Below, piece by piece: positions 1 through 9,325 of a DNA stretch of 51,915 bases. The first letter of the stretch is position 1; every line of letters begins with the position of its first letter. Origin of the DNA: Cellulomonas pakistanensis (GTDB lineage Bacteria > Actinomycetota > Actinomycetes > Actinomycetales > Cellulomonadaceae). The stretch lies in assembly GCF_016862755.1 (NCBI RefSeq), contig NZ_BONO01000030.1, forward strand, positions 1 through 51,915, written 5' to 3'. Under the pieces are notes generated by a model. The model searched no databases. It saw only the letters and a list, made by a program, of their open reading frames with translations, and had not been told where the DNA came from. A program made the translations under genes and the position numbers.

Positions 1-92
<92 letters not shown>

Positions 93-180
93 AGCCATGC
101 CGGCCGCGCAGCGCCCCGGCCGTCGCGCACGTCACGCCCTGGCGACCTCGGGCGCGGCCCGGGGGCTGGCGTCGGTCCGG

Positions 181-186
181 TAGACT
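181..186 (+). promoter_or_regulatory. Probable -10 element (TAGACT) of the rpsB-tsf operon
   Basis: TAGACT fits the actinobacterial -10 pattern TANNNT. The same hexamer stands before rpsO and in front of ylxR/infB. No convincing -35 is visible about 17 bp upstream. Transcription from here would give a leader of about 250 nt. Confidence 0.45.
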
Positions 187-192
187 CCTTCC

Positions 193-442
193 TGCGACTG
201 GTACGTGCCGGTCGACATCGCGCGTCATCACCGACGCTCACACCCCCACCGCCCCGGCGGGAGAGGTGCGTGCGGAGGGCCGGCGCCGGCAGCGGTCCGG
301 GTCCTCGACCCGGTGTCGGCGTGGGCGTGGCGCCAGGGACGACGCCCGCTCGGGCGGAGTCGACAACCGGACGAGCGGGTCCGCCGAGGCGGGCTCGCGA
401 TCACTGTGCGCGCCCCCGACGCGGGCGCGCGGAAGGACCACC
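193..442 (+). promoter_or_regulatory. Long rpsB 5' leader with a hairpin next to the ribosome-binding site
   Basis: No gene is supported in this stretch. Its clearest structure is a perfect 8-bp hairpin, GCGCGCCC at 408-415 pairing with GGGCGCGC at 423-430. The rpsB Shine-Dalgarno GGAAGGA (431-437) follows immediately. Ribosomal protein leaders often bind their own product, so autogenous control by S2 is possible, but that is inference; no known leader consensus was recognised. Confidence 0.35.
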
Positions 443-1426
443 ATGGCCGTCGTGACCATGCGCCAGCTGCTCGAGAGCGGTGTCCACTTCGGGCACCAGA
501 CCCGCCGCTGGAACCCCAAGATGAAGCGCTTCATCTTCACCGAGCGCAACGGCATCTACATCGTCGACCTGCAGCAGTCGCTGTCCTACATCGACCGCGC
601 GTACGACTTCGTCAAGGAGACGGTCGCCCACGGCGGCACCATCCTGTTCGTCGGCACGAAGAAGCAGGCCCAGGAGCCGGTGGCCGAGCAGGCCGCCCGC
701 GTCGGCATGCCCTACGTGAACCAGCGCTGGCTGGGCGGCATGCTCACCAACTTCCAGACGGTGAACAAGCGCCTGCAGCGCCTCAAGGAGCTCGAGCTCA
801 TCGACTTCGACGACGTCGCGGGGAGCGCGTACACGAAGAAGGAGCTCCTCATCATGCGTCGCGAGAAGGACAAGCTCGCGAAGACGCTGGGCGGCATCCG
901 CGACATGACCCGGACCCCGTCCGCGGTCTGGATCGTGGACACCAACAAGGAGCACCTGGCCGTCGACGAGGCGCGCAAGCTGGGCATCCCGATCGTCGCG
1001 ATCCTCGACACCAACTGCGACCCGGACGTCGTCGACTACCCGATCCCGGGCAACGACGACGCGATCCGCGCCGTGCAGCTGCTGACCCGCGTGATCGCGG
1101 ACGCCGCCGCCGAGGGCACGCTGCAGCGCCACTCGGGTCGTCAGGGCGCCGCCGAGGCCACCTCGGCCGAGGCCGAGCCGCTGGCCGAGTGGGAGCGCGA
1201 GCTCCTGGCCGGTGCCGAGGAGTCCCTGGCCTCCGACGCGACCGCCGAGTCGGCCGCGACGTCCGCCGCCGCGGGCGACCCGGTCGCCGCCGCGGGCGAG
1301 GCCGGCCCGACCGAGGGTGCTGCCACCCCCGGCCAGGACGCCGCCCCGGCCGTCGAGGCCGCTGCCGAGGCCGCCGCCACGGAGACCGCCGCCGCCGAGT
1401 CCGAGGGCGACGCCGAGTCCAAGTGA
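443..1426 (+). CDS. rpsB: 30S ribosomal protein S2
   Basis: S2 is a small-subunit protein needed for S1 docking and translation initiation. The 327-residue product starts [20 protein letters not shown] and keeps family motifs such as [12 protein letters not shown] and the NCDPD/IPGNDDA region. The start is set by GGAAGGA five bases upstream. The usual S2 fold ends near residue 235. A tail of about 90 residues rich in Ala, Glu, Thr and Ser follows, much longer than in E. coli S2 (241 residues). tsf lies 44 bases downstream, the near-universal rpsB-tsf pairing. Confidence 0.98.
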   Translation: MAVVTMRQLLESGVHFGHQTRRWNPKMKRFIFTERNGIYIVDLQQSLSYIDRAYDFVKETVAHGGTILFVGTKKQAQEPVAEQAARVGMPYVNQRWLGGMLTNFQTVNKRLQRLKELELIDFDDVAGSAYTKKELLIMRREKDKLAKTLGGIRDMTRTPSAVWIVDTNKEHLAVDEARKLGIPIVAILDTNCDPDVVDYPIPGNDDAIRAVQLLTRVIADAAAEGTLQRHSGRQGAAEATSAEAEPLAEWERELLAGAEESLASDATAESAATSAAAGDPVAAAGEAGPTEGAATPGQDAAPAVEAAAEAAATETAAAESEGDAESK

Positions 1427-1470
1427 CCCGGTCCGCCGATCGCACGTACTGACGAGTTAGGACGGAACAG

Positions 1471-2316
1471 ATGGCCAACTACTCCATGGCCGACATCAAG
1501 GCGCTCCGCGAGAAGACCGGCGCGGGCATGATGGACGTCAAGAAGGCGCTCGAGGAGGCCGCGGGCGACGCCGACAAGGCGCTCGAGATCATCCGCGTCA
1601 AGGGGCTCAAGGGCGTCTCGAAGCGCGAGGGCCGCTCGGCCTCCGACGGCCTGGTCGCCGCCGAGGTCGTCACCGCCGGTGACGGCGAGGACGAGGTCGG
1701 CGTGATCGTCGAGGTGAACTCGGAGACGGACTTCGTCGCCAAGAACGCCACGTTCATCACCCTGTCGGAGAAGGTGCTCGCCACGGCGGTCGCCTCCGGC
1801 GCCCGGGACGCCGACGCGCTGCTCTCGGCGGACGTCGACGGCAAGTCGCTGCAGGAGGTCGTCGACGAGACGGCCGCCGTGCTCGGCGAGAAGGTCGTCG
1901 TGCGCCGCGTGGCCCGCGTGGCCGGCGAGAAGGTCTCGGTCTACCTGCACAAGGTGAACAAGGACCTCCCCCCGCAGGTCGGCGTGCTCGTCGCGACCGA
2001 CGCCAAGGGCGCCGAGGTGGCCCGCGACATCGCGACGCACGTCGCCGCGTTCTCGCCGTCCTACCTGACGCGTGACGAGGTCCCGGCCGAGACGGTCGAG
2101 AACGAGCGCCGCATCGCCGAGGAGACCGCCCGCAACGAGGGCAAGCCCGAGGCCGCGCTGCCGAAGATCATCGAGGGCCGCCTCAACGGCTACTTCAAGG
2201 ACGTCGTCCTCCTGGACCAGCCGTTCGCGAAGGACCCGAAGAAGTCGATCGCCCAGGTGCTCGCCGAGGTCGGCGGCACGGTGACCGGCTTCGTGCGGTT
2301 CCGCGTCGGCGCCTGA
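1471..2316 (+). CDS. tsf: Translation elongation factor Ts
   Basis: EF-Ts catalyses GDP release from EF-Tu. The 281-residue protein opens with the UBA-like segment [20 protein letters not shown] and has the TDFVAKN motif near residue 90 in the EF-Tu-contacting core. Length and both core subdomains are normal for the family. It follows rpsB by 44 bases, with GGACGG as a likely ribosome-binding site. A strong GC hairpin lies 11 bases after the stop, so rpsB-tsf is probably a two-gene unit with partial read-through into pyrH. Confidence 0.98.
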   Translation: MANYSMADIKALREKTGAGMMDVKKALEEAAGDADKALEIIRVKGLKGVSKREGRSASDGLVAAEVVTAGDGEDEVGVIVEVNSETDFVAKNATFITLSEKVLATAVASGARDADALLSADVDGKSLQEVVDETAAVLGEKVVVRRVARVAGEKVSVYLHKVNKDLPPQVGVLVATDAKGAEVARDIATHVAAFSPSYLTRDEVPAETVENERRIAEETARNEGKPEAALPKIIEGRLNGYFKDVVLLDQPFAKDPKKSIAQVLAEVGGTVTGFVRFRVGA

Positions 2317-2327
2317 CGACGCCACAC

Positions 2328-2363
2328 CCGGTGGCCCCGGCCCTGATGGGCCGGGGCCACCGG
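2328..2363 (+). terminator. Perfect 16-bp GC hairpin after tsf
   Basis: Arms 2328-2343 and 2348-2363 pair perfectly around the loop TGAT. No T tract follows, as is common for actinobacterial intrinsic-type terminators. It may terminate or attenuate transcription between tsf and pyrH. Confidence 0.7.
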
Positions 2364-2407
2364 CGCGAGATCCCCGCAGCACCCTGCCGACCACCTGGAG
2401 GTACCCC

Positions 2408-3127
2408 ATGACCGAGACCCACCCGCGGCGGGTGCTGCTGAAGCTGTCGGGCGAGGCGTTCGGCGGCGGGTCGATCGGCCTGGACGCCGGCGTGGTGCGC
2501 CGGGTCGCCGCCGAGATCGCGGCCGCGGTCGCGGACGGGGTGCAGGTCGCCATCGTGTGCGGCGGCGGCAACTTCTTCCGCGGCGCCGAGCTGGCCCAGA
2601 ACGGCCTCGACCGGGCGCGCGCGGACTACATGGGCATGCTCGGCACGGTCATGAACTGCCTGGCGCTGCAGGACTTCCTGGAGCAGGCCGGCGTGGACAC
2701 GCGCGTGCAGACCGCCATCACGATGGGCCAGGTCGCCGAGCCGTACATCCCGCTGCGCGCCATCCGGCACATGGAGAAGGGCCGCGTCGTGATCTTCGGC
2801 GCCGGCGCCGGCATGCCGTACTTCTCGACCGACACGGTCTGCGTGCAGCGCGCCCTCGAGACGCACTGCGACGAGGTGCTCATGGGCAAGAACGGCGTCG
2901 ACGGCGTCTACACCGCCGACCCGCGCACCGACCCCACCGCCACGAAGCTCGACCACCTCACGTACACCGAGGCGATCGTGCAGGAGCTCGGCGTCATGGA
3001 CTCCACGGCGCTGTCGATGTGCCGCGACAACGGCGTGCGCATGCGGGTGTTCGGGCTCGAGGAGCCCGGCAACGTCACCCGGGTGCTCCGGGGTGAGAAG
3101 ATCGGGACGCTGGTCACCGAGGACTGA
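2408..3127 (+). CDS. pyrH: UMP kinase
   Basis: PyrH phosphorylates UMP to UDP with ATP in pyrimidine nucleotide synthesis and belongs to the amino-acid kinase fold family. The 239-residue protein has the ATP-site motif [12 protein letters not shown] near residue 10, the [10 protein letters not shown] loop near residue 50, and the family [10 protein letters not shown] equivalent [12 protein letters not shown] near residue 160. The start is preceded by a CTGGAGGTACCCC ribosome-binding site. It lies between tsf and frr in the conserved bacterial order rpsB-tsf-pyrH-frr. Confidence 0.97.
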   Translation: MTETHPRRVLLKLSGEAFGGGSIGLDAGVVRRVAAEIAAAVADGVQVAIVCGGGNFFRGAELAQNGLDRARADYMGMLGTVMNCLALQDFLEQAGVDTRVQTAITMGQVAEPYIPLRAIRHMEKGRVVIFGAGAGMPYFSTDTVCVQRALETHCDEVLMGKNGVDGVYTADPRTDPTATKLDHLTYTEAIVQELGVMDSTALSMCRDNGVRMRVFGLEEPGNVTRVLRGEKIGTLVTED

Positions 3128-3190
3128 CCCCTCGCGCCGGCACCCCACCGGACGCACCGCCCCCGCTGGACCAGAACGTTAGGAGCAACC

Positions 3191-3748
3191 GTGATCGACG
3201 AGATCCTCCTCGAGGCCGAGGAGAAGATGGACAAGGCCGTCGAGGTCGCCAAGGAGGACTTCGCGGCGATCCGCACGGGTCGTGCCAACGCGGCGATGTT
3301 CAACAAGATCACGGTCGACTACTACGGCAGCCCGACGCCGCTGCAGCAGCTCGCGTCGTTCAACGTGACCGAGGCGCGCACCATCCTCATCTCCCCGTTC
3401 GACAAGTCGTCGATGCAGGGGATCGAGAAGGCGCTGCGCGACTCGGACCTCGGCGTGAACCCGACGAACGACGGCAACGTCATCCGCGTCACGCTGCCCG
3501 CCCTCACCACCGAGCGCCGCAAGGAGTTCGTGAAGCTGGCGAAGACCAAGGCCGAGGACGCGCGCATCTCGGTGCGCAACGTCCGGCGCCGCGCCAAGGA
3601 CGAGCTGGACCGCCTGGTGAAGGACGGCGAGGCCGGCGAGGACGAGGTCGTGCGGGCCGAGAAGGAGCTGGAGGCCGTCACCAAGCGGCACGTCGACACC
3701 GTCGACCAGCTCCTGTCGTCCAAGGAGACCGAGCTGCTCGAGGTCTGA
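3191..3748 (+). CDS. frr: Ribosome recycling factor
   Basis: RRF works with EF-G to split post-termination ribosomes. The 185-residue protein is the standard length and keeps the signature [19 protein letters not shown] near residue 30 and the C-terminal helical [18 protein letters not shown]. The GTG start is favoured by AGGAG at 3181. Its stop overlaps the cdsA start (TGATG), implying translational coupling to phospholipid synthesis. Confidence 0.97.
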   Translation: MIDEILLEAEEKMDKAVEVAKEDFAAIRTGRANAAMFNKITVDYYGSPTPLQQLASFNVTEARTILISPFDKSSMQGIEKALRDSDLGVNPTNDGNVIRVTLPALTTERRKEFVKLAKTKAEDARISVRNVRRRAKDELDRLVKDGEAGEDEVVRAEKELEAVTKRHVDTVDQLLSSKETELLEV

Positions 3749-4602
3749 TGTCGTCCCACGTCGTCGCCCCGGCGCCCGGCACCTCGCGTGCCGGGCGCGA
3801 CCTGCCCGTCGCCGTCGCCGTCGGCCTCGGGCTGCTGGTGCTCGTCGCCGGCTCGCTGTTCGTCCGCAAGGAGGTCTTCGGCCTCATCGCGGTCGCCGCG
3901 GTCGGCGCGGGTCTGTGGGAGCTCGCGCAGGCCTTCGCCCGCCGGGGCGTGCACATCCCGGTCCTGCCGCTGCTGGTCGGCGACGTCGGCATCCTCGTCT
4001 CCGCGTACGTCGCGGGGATGGAGGCGGTGTTCGTCGCGTTCGTCCTGACGGTCGGCGGCATCGTCGTCTGGCGGGTGCTGGACGGCAGCGGCCCGCGGGC
4101 GGTGCGGGACGCGACGTCCGGCGTGTTCGCGGCGGCGTACCTGCCGCTCATGGCCGGCTTCGTCATGCTGATGCTGGCCGCCGAGGACGGCGCGATGCGG
4201 GTGGCCCTGTTCATCCTGCTCTGCGTCGCGAACGACACCGGGGGCTACGTCGTCGGCGTGCTGATCGGCCGCCACCCGCTGGCGCCGTCGGTCAGCCCGA
4301 AGAAGACCTGGGAGGGCCTGCTCGGGTCCGTCGTGCTCGCCTCCGTGGTGGGCGTCCTGGGCATCCACCTCATGTTCGACGGGGACCCCGCCGTGGGCGC
4401 GCTGCTGGGCGTGGCCACGGTCGTGGTCGCGACGCTGGGCGACCTGGGGGAGTCGCTCCTCAAGCGCGACCTCGAGCTCAAGGACATGGGCACCCTGCTG
4501 CCGGGCCACGGCGGCATCCTGGACCGGATCGACTCGATGCTGCTGGCGGCCCCGGTCGTCTACCTGCTCCTCGAGGCGCTCCAGCCCGTCACCGGCGGCT
4601 GA
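3748..4602 (+). CDS. cdsA: Phosphatidate cytidylyltransferase
   Basis: CdsA makes CDP-diacylglycerol from phosphatidate and CTP at the membrane. The 284-residue protein has about eight hydrophobic segments and ends with the family signature: [12 protein letters not shown] near residue 185, then [11 protein letters not shown] and [14 protein letters not shown] near residue 245. The ATG overlaps the frr stop by one base. About 100 bases separate it from rlmN, including a low-complexity CCA-rich tract (about 4650-4680). Confidence 0.95.
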   Translation: MSSHVVAPAPGTSRAGRDLPVAVAVGLGLLVLVAGSLFVRKEVFGLIAVAAVGAGLWELAQAFARRGVHIPVLPLLVGDVGILVSAYVAGMEAVFVAFVLTVGGIVVWRVLDGSGPRAVRDATSGVFAAAYLPLMAGFVMLMLAAEDGAMRVALFILLCVANDTGGYVVGVLIGRHPLAPSVSPKKTWEGLLGSVVLASVVGVLGIHLMFDGDPAVGALLGVATVVVATLGDLGESLLKRDLELKDMGTLLPGHGGILDRIDSMLLAAPVVYLLLEALQPVTGG

Positions 4603-4703
4603 CGCCGCACCGGCGGGCCGCGACCGCGCAGCCGGCACAGCCCGCACCCAGCCCCACCCACCACCACCCACCACCACCACCACGAGCCCCCGAGGAGGAC
4701 CGC

Positions 4704-5828
4704 GTGAGCGCCACGCCCGTCGCACTCGACCTGTCGGCCCCGACCCGCGGGGCCCGCGGCAAGCCGCCGAAGCACTTCGTCGACCTCACGCCCGAGCAGC
4801 GCGTCGAGGCGGTCACCGCGCTCGGCGAGAAGCCGCTGCGCGCGAAGCAGCTCGCGACGCACTACTTCAGCCACCTGACCGTGGACCCCGGCGCGATGAC
4901 CGACCTGCCCGCGGCGAGCCGCGACAAGCTGGTCGAGGCGCTGTTCCCGCAGCTGCTGACCGCCGCGCGCACCATGCAGGCGGACGGCGGCACGACCGTG
5001 AAGACGCTGTGGCACCTGTTCGACGGCGCCAAGGTGGAGTCCGTGCTCATGCGGTACGCGCACCGCTCGACTCTGTGCGTGTCCAGCCAGGCCGGCTGCG
5101 GCATGGCGTGCCCGTTCTGCGCCACCGGCCAGCTCGGCCTCACCCGCAACCTGTCGACGGCGGAGGTCGTCGAGCAGGTGCGTGCCGCGGCCGCGGCGCT
5201 GGAGGCAGGCGAGGTCCCCGGCGGCCCGACCCGGCTGTCGAACGTCGTGTTCATGGGCATGGGCGAGCCGCTCGCGAACTACAAGACCGTTATGGAGACG
5301 GTGCGCCGGATGATCGCGCCCGTCCCGGACGGCCTGGGCATGTCCGCGCGCAACATCACGGTGTCGACCGTCGGCCTGGTGCCCGCGATGCGCAAGCTCG
5401 CGAAGGAGGGCATCCCGGTCACCCTGGCGCTCTCCCTGCACGCGCCGGACGACGAGCTCCGCAACGAGCTCGTGCCGATCAACACCCGGTGGAGCGTCAA
5501 GGAGACCATCGACGCCGCCTACGAGTACTTCCAGGCGACCGGCCGGCGCGTGTCCATCGAGTACGCGCTGATGAAGGACATCAACGACCACGCGTGGCGG
5601 GCGGACCTGCTCGGCACGGAGCTGAACCGGCGCGGTCGCGGGTGGGTGCACTGCAACCCGATCCCGCTCAACCCGACGCCCGGCTCCAAGTGGACGGCGA
5701 GCGATCCCGCGGTCGAGCAGGAGTTCGTGGCACGCTTGCGCGCACACGGCATCCCGACCACCGTCCGGGACACCCGTGGGTCCGACATCGACGGTGCGTG
5801 CGGCCAGCTGGCGGCTGAGGAGGACTGA
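4704..5828 (+). CDS. rlmN: 23S rRNA (adenine2503-C2)/tRNA methyltransferase RlmN
   Basis: RlmN is a radical-SAM enzyme that methylates C2 of A2503 in 23S rRNA and A37 in some tRNAs. The 374-residue protein has the 4Fe-4S ligand motif CxxxCxxC at C132-C136-C139 (CGMACPFC), the GMGEPLANY loop, and a C-terminal [17 protein letters not shown] carrying the second catalytic cysteine. The GTG start has GAGGAG about 6 bases upstream. Its stop overlaps the ATG of the DivIVA-repeat gene. Confidence 0.95.
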   Translation: MSATPVALDLSAPTRGARGKPPKHFVDLTPEQRVEAVTALGEKPLRAKQLATHYFSHLTVDPGAMTDLPAASRDKLVEALFPQLLTAARTMQADGGTTVKTLWHLFDGAKVESVLMRYAHRSTLCVSSQAGCGMACPFCATGQLGLTRNLSTAEVVEQVRAAAAALEAGEVPGGPTRLSNVVFMGMGEPLANYKTVMETVRRMIAPVPDGLGMSARNITVSTVGLVPAMRKLAKEGIPVTLALSLHAPDDELRNELVPINTRWSVKETIDAAYEYFQATGRRVSIEYALMKDINDHAWRADLLGTELNRRGRGWVHCNPIPLNPTPGSKWTASDPAVEQEFVARLRAHGIPTTVRDTRGSDIDGACGQLAAEED

Positions 5829-6385
5829 TGAGCGGCGGCGCCATGTTCCGGCGGGTCTCCGGGATGCGGACGGGGTACCACCCCGAGGAGGTCGACGACT
5901 TCTTCACGCACGCCCGGACGGTCTACGAGCAGGGTCCCGCCGGCGCGCTGTCCAGCCGCGACGTGCGGACGGTCGCGTTCGACCTCGTGCGCAACGGCTA
6001 CTCGACGACGGCGGTCGACGCCGCGCTCGACCGGCTCGAGGCGGCGTTCGTCGCCCGGTCGCGCGCCGACTTCATCGCCGAGCGCGGCCGCCAGGCGTGG
6101 ATGGAGACGCTCGCCGAGCAGGCGCGCTCGCTCTACGGCCGGCTGACCCGCCCCGACGGCGAGCGGTTCGCGCACCCCAAGGGGCGGCTGGCCGGCTACG
6201 ACGCCGCCGAGGTCGACGCCCTGTGCGGCCGGCTCGTGGCGTACTTCGACAGCAACGCCCCGCTGACCGCGCAGGAGGTGCGCTCGGCGGTGTTCGCGCG
6301 GCGCAAGGGCGCCAAGGCGTACGCCGAGGCGCCGGTCGACGCGTTCCTCGAGCGCGCCGTGGACGTCCTGCTCGCCGCGGAGTGA
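5828..6385 (+). CDS. DivIVA-repeat (DivIVA domain-containing) protein
   Basis: The 185-residue protein contains two short DivIVA-like repeats: [20 protein letters not shown] near the N-terminus, and a second around residue 120 ([20 protein letters not shown]). Each resembles the membrane-curvature-binding end of DivIVA, a polar growth and septum scaffold. It lacks the long coiled coil of true DivIVA/Wag31, so a scaffold role is not implied. It is coupled to rlmN (TGATG overlap) and is followed closely by dxr. Its specific function is unknown. Confidence 0.75.
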   Translation: MSGGAMFRRVSGMRTGYHPEEVDDFFTHARTVYEQGPAGALSSRDVRTVAFDLVRNGYSTTAVDAALDRLEAAFVARSRADFIAERGRQAWMETLAEQARSLYGRLTRPDGERFAHPKGRLAGYDAAEVDALCGRLVAYFDSNAPLTAQEVRSAVFARRKGAKAYAEAPVDAFLERAVDVLLAAE

Positions 6386-6410
6386 CGCTCGCTCGGGCAG
6401 GATGGGGCGG

Positions 6411-7595
6411 ATGAACGCGCGCACCGTCGTCCTGCTCGGCTCCACCGGATCGATCGGCACCCAGGCCGTCGACGTCATCACCCGGAACCCCGAGCGGTTC
6501 CGGGTGACCGGGATCAGCGCCGGGGGCTCGGACCCCGTGGCGCTGGCGCGGCAGGCCGTGGCCCTGGGCGCGCAGACCGTCGCCGTCGCGGACCCCGACG
6601 CCGCCGGCACCGTGTTCGCCGAGGTCGTCCGCGCCTCCGCCGAGGCGGGGCTGCGGCAGGTCGGCGTCGAGGTGCTCACCGGCCCGGACGCCGCGGCGCA
6701 GCTCGCCGCCCGCGGCGCCGACGTCGTGCTCAACGGCATCACCGGCTCGGTCGGCCTCGGCCCGACGCTCGCCGCGCTCGGCTCCGGCAGCACGCTGGCG
6801 CTCGCCAACAAGGAGTCGCTGGTCGCCGGCGGACCGCTCGTGCGGGCCGCGGTGCAGCGCGCCGGCCAGGTCGTGCCGGTCGACTCCGAGCACTCCGCGA
6901 TCGCGCAGTGCCTGCGCGGCGGCCGCCGGTCCGAGGTGCGGCGGCTGGTGCTCACCGCGTCCGGCGGGCCGTTCCGCGGCCGCAGCCGGGCGGAGCTCGC
7001 GGACGTCACGCCGGAGCAGGCCCTCGCGCACCCGACGTGGTCGATGGGGCCGGTCGTCACCATCAACTCGGCGACGCTGGTGAACAAGGGCCTCGAGCTC
7101 ATCGAAGCGCACCTGCTGTTCGACGTGCCGGTCGCCGGCATCCAGGTGGTCGTGCACCCGCAGTCGGTCGTGCACTCGATGGTCGAGTTCGCCGACGGGT
7201 CGACGATCGCGCAGGCGTCGCCGCCGGACATGCGGCTCCCGATCGCCCTGGGCCTCGCCTGGCCGGACCGGCTGCCCGAGGCCGCGGCGCCGGTGGACTG
7301 GACCCGGGCCGGCGCCTGGGAGTTCGAGCCCCTGGACGAGGACACGTTCGGCGCGGTCGCGCTGGCGCGGGCCGCCGTCGCCGCGTCCGCCACGCACCCC
7401 GCGGTGTACAACGCGGCGAACGAGGAGGCCGTCGCGGCGTTCCTCGCCGGGCGGATCGGGTTCCTCGAGATCGTCGCGACGGTCGAGGAGGTGCTCGGCG
7501 CGCACGACGGCGGCCCGGTGCGGGACGTCGCGGACGTGCAGGCGGCGGAGGACTGGGCGCGCGCCCGGGCCCGGGAGCGGGTCGCGGCGCGCTGA
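6411..7595 (+). CDS. dxr: 1-deoxy-D-xylulose-5-phosphate reductoisomerase
   Basis: Dxr converts DXP to MEP with NADPH, the first committed step of the MEP isoprenoid pathway. The 394-residue protein shows the NADPH motif [11 protein letters not shown] at its start, [10 protein letters not shown], the metal/substrate motif [21 protein letters not shown] and HPTWSMG. ATG 6411 is preferred because AGG at 6399-6401 is well spaced from it; an in-frame ATG at 6402 would have its Shine-Dalgarno too close. A divergent FAD/GGDEF pair separates it from rseP and ispG. Confidence 0.95.
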   Translation: MNARTVVLLGSTGSIGTQAVDVITRNPERFRVTGISAGGSDPVALARQAVALGAQTVAVADPDAAGTVFAEVVRASAEAGLRQVGVEVLTGPDAAAQLAARGADVVLNGITGSVGLGPTLAALGSGSTLALANKESLVAGGPLVRAAVQRAGQVVPVDSEHSAIAQCLRGGRRSEVRRLVLTASGGPFRGRSRAELADVTPEQALAHPTWSMGPVVTINSATLVNKGLELIEAHLLFDVPVAGIQVVVHPQSVVHSMVEFADGSTIAQASPPDMRLPIALGLAWPDRLPEAAAPVDWTRAGAWEFEPLDEDTFGAVALARAAVAASATHPAVYNAANEEAVAAFLAGRIGFLEIVATVEEVLGAHDGGPVRDVADVQAAEDWARARARERVAAR

Positions 7596-7632
7596 GCGCG
7601 CGCGGCCCGGCCCCGGCCGGCTGGGCCACGGT

Positions 7633-7691
7633 CGAGTGTCCAGAAACCTGCCCGGTTCGTGCCGATGCGTGCCCGGGTTTCTGGACACTCG
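7633..7691. repeat. CGAG...CTCG near-palindrome, element 1
   Basis: Perfect 16-bp arms, CGAGTGTCCAGAAACC (7633-7648) and its complement (7676-7691), enclose 27 bases. It sits between the convergent ends of dxr and the FAD oxidoreductase. The arms are AT-richer than the flanks and no T tract follows either side. It could act as a bidirectional terminator or be a member of a dispersed palindromic repeat family. Confidence 0.85.
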
Positions 7692-7718
7692 GCGAGGTCC
7701 GGCGGGCTGCGGGGCCGC

Positions 7719-9149
7719 TCAGCGCCCGGCCGCGGCCCGGGCGAGCCGGCTCGGGCGCCCGGTGAGCCGCTCCTCCCGGTCGGCGAGCGCGACCGCCGCC
7801 TCGCGCGCCGCCGCCGCGAGCCGCCCGCCGAGCCGGCCACCCGTCGCGCCCGGCGCCAGGGGCGCGGCGCCGCCCGGCGCTGCGCCCCGCGTGACCCAGG
7901 GCAGCCGGGTCAGCGCCGTGTCGGACCCGGTCAGCAGGTCCGCCAGCGTCCGCCCGGCGAGGTTGCCCGCGGCGATCCCGTCGTCGCCCGCGCCGTCCGC
8001 CCACGCGAGCCCGGCGTCGGCGTCGAGGCCGAGCGCCGGCACCCCGTCCGGCGCCCCGGCGACCGCGGTGCTCCACGCGTGCGTGACGGCCAGGTGCGCG
8101 CCGGCCGGCAGCAGCCCGACGAGGGCGGCGTGCAGCCGGAACACGGCCCCGAGGTCCCGCCCGGACGGGGCGGCGGGCGCGCGGCCGGTGCGCAGGCTCA
8201 GCACCAGGCGGTCGTCCGCGGTCCGCAGCGCCCGCACGGGCCGGTGCCCGCCGTCGGCGAGGACGGTCCCGCGGCGCAGGCCGAGCGCCGCCCACACGTC
8301 CGGCGCCAGGGGCTCCGTCGCGATGGCGTGCCGCGCGCCCGCCGCCGGTCCGCCGCCGGTCGTCCGCGCCACCCCGGGCGCGCGCACGGTGCCCTGGTCG
8401 GTGACGACCGCGCCGGGCGACAGCCGGAGCGCGCGCGTGCCCTCGACCACCCGCGCCCCGTGCGCCGTGAGCACGTCGACGAGCCCGCGCACCAGGCGCA
8501 CGGGCTGCAGCCGGCCGGCGTCCGGGTCGAGCGTGCCGCCCAGGGCGCCGGCGACGGCCGCGTGCTCCGCGACCTGCTCGGCCGAGAGGACCTCGACCTC
8601 GTCGCCGAACGACTCCGCCGCGGCGGCGTCGGCGGTCAGCCGGGTGAGCTGCGCGGGCGTGCGCGCCACGGTCAGCAGCCCGCCGACGGCCACGTCGGCG
8701 TCGACCAGCTCGGCCGCCGCGACGCCGCCGACCTCGACGACGGCGTCGCGGAGCGCCGCGCGCGCGGACCGGGCGGCCTGGGCGCCGTGCGCCGCGGCGA
8801 TCCGGCCCGCGGCGGCGGGGGAGCCGGCGCCGTACCAGCCGCCCGTGCGGCCGCTCGCGCCCTGCCCGGCGACGCCCTGGTCGAGCACGAGCACGTCGAG
8901 CGCCGGGTCGGCCTCCAGGAGGTAGTAGGCGGTCCACAGCCCGGTCAGCCCGGCGCCGACCACCACGACGTCGGCGGTGGTGTCGCCGTCCAGGGGGTCG
9001 CGCGCGGGCCGGTGGTCGTCCGCCTCGGCCTGGTCGAACCACAGGGAGGTGGACGCCAGGTCGCCACCGGTGCTCCACCGCAGGGTCGTCGCCCAGCCGT
9101 CGTGGGTCGTCCCGCCGTCGGCCGGTCCGGCCTCGCGCGCACCGTCCAC
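7719..9149 (-). CDS. FAD-dependent oxidoreductase (DAO superfamily)
   Basis: The 476-residue protein has an ADP-binding Rossmann motif, DVVVVGAGLTGLWTAYYL, near residue 55, the RTGGW segment that follows in D-amino-acid-oxidase-like enzymes, and a C-terminal FAD contact around DDGIAAGNLAGRTLADLL. The N-terminal TLRWSTGGDLASTSLWFDQ resembles amine oxidases of the gamma-glutamylputrescine oxidase type. The substrate cannot be read from sequence; an amine or amino acid is likely. GTG 9149 is chosen because GGGAGG lies six bases before it. It is divergent from the GGDEF gene. Confidence 0.85.
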   Translation of the reverse strand: MDGAREAGPADGGTTHDGWATTLRWSTGGDLASTSLWFDQAEADDHRPARDPLDGDTTADVVVVGAGLTGLWTAYYLLEADPALDVLVLDQGVAGQGASGRTGGWYGAGSPAAAGRIAAAHGAQAARSARAALRDAVVEVGGVAAAELVDADVAVGGLLTVARTPAQLTRLTADAAAAESFGDEVEVLSAEQVAEHAAVAGALGGTLDPDAGRLQPVRLVRGLVDVLTAHGARVVEGTRALRLSPGAVVTDQGTVRAPGVARTTGGGPAAGARHAIATEPLAPDVWAALGLRRGTVLADGGHRPVRALRTADDRLVLSLRTGRAPAAPSGRDLGAVFRLHAALVGLLPAGAHLAVTHAWSTAVAGAPDGVPALGLDADAGLAWADGAGDDGIAAGNLAGRTLADLLTGSDTALTRLPWVTRGAAPGGAAPLAPGATGGRLGGRLAAAAREAAVALADREERLTGRPSRLARAAAGR

Positions 9150-9271
9150 GTCGCCTCCCGGGAGTCGTCGGCCGTCGCCCCGATCGTCACGGTTCCCCCC
9201 GGGCGGCGCAAGGTGGCGGGCGGACGGGTGACGCCGGGCCCGCGGCCGGTCCGACGTGCGGCGCCGCGGGG

Positions 9272-9277
9272 TACCGT
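9272..9277 (+). promoter_or_regulatory. Possible -10 element (TACCGT) of the GGDEF gene
   Basis: TACCGT fits TANNNT in the 176-bp divergent gap between the FAD oxidoreductase and the diguanylate cyclase. It would give a leader of about 40 nt. No clear -35 was seen. Confidence 0.3.
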
Positions 9278-9325
9278 GCCCCCACCCGCCCCTCCCGGCG
9301 GTGGCCTCACCGGAACGAGCCCCCG

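Noticed and set aside
97..183. Short frame from ATG 97 to TAG 183, open leftwards through the AGGC repeat
   Set aside because: No start is certain, the product has no family features, and the window begins inside it. It may be the tail of an upstream gene but cannot be supported.
1141..2571. Long minus-strand open frames opposite rpsB, tsf and pyrH
   Set aside because: In very GC-rich DNA the strand opposite real genes stays open by codon bias. The translations are His/Arg/Gly/Asp-rich with no domain.
4645..4690. CCA-rich tract before rlmN, first considered as a tandem repeat or leader element
   Set aside because: It is irregular low complexity of CCACC with no fixed unit and no pairing partner.
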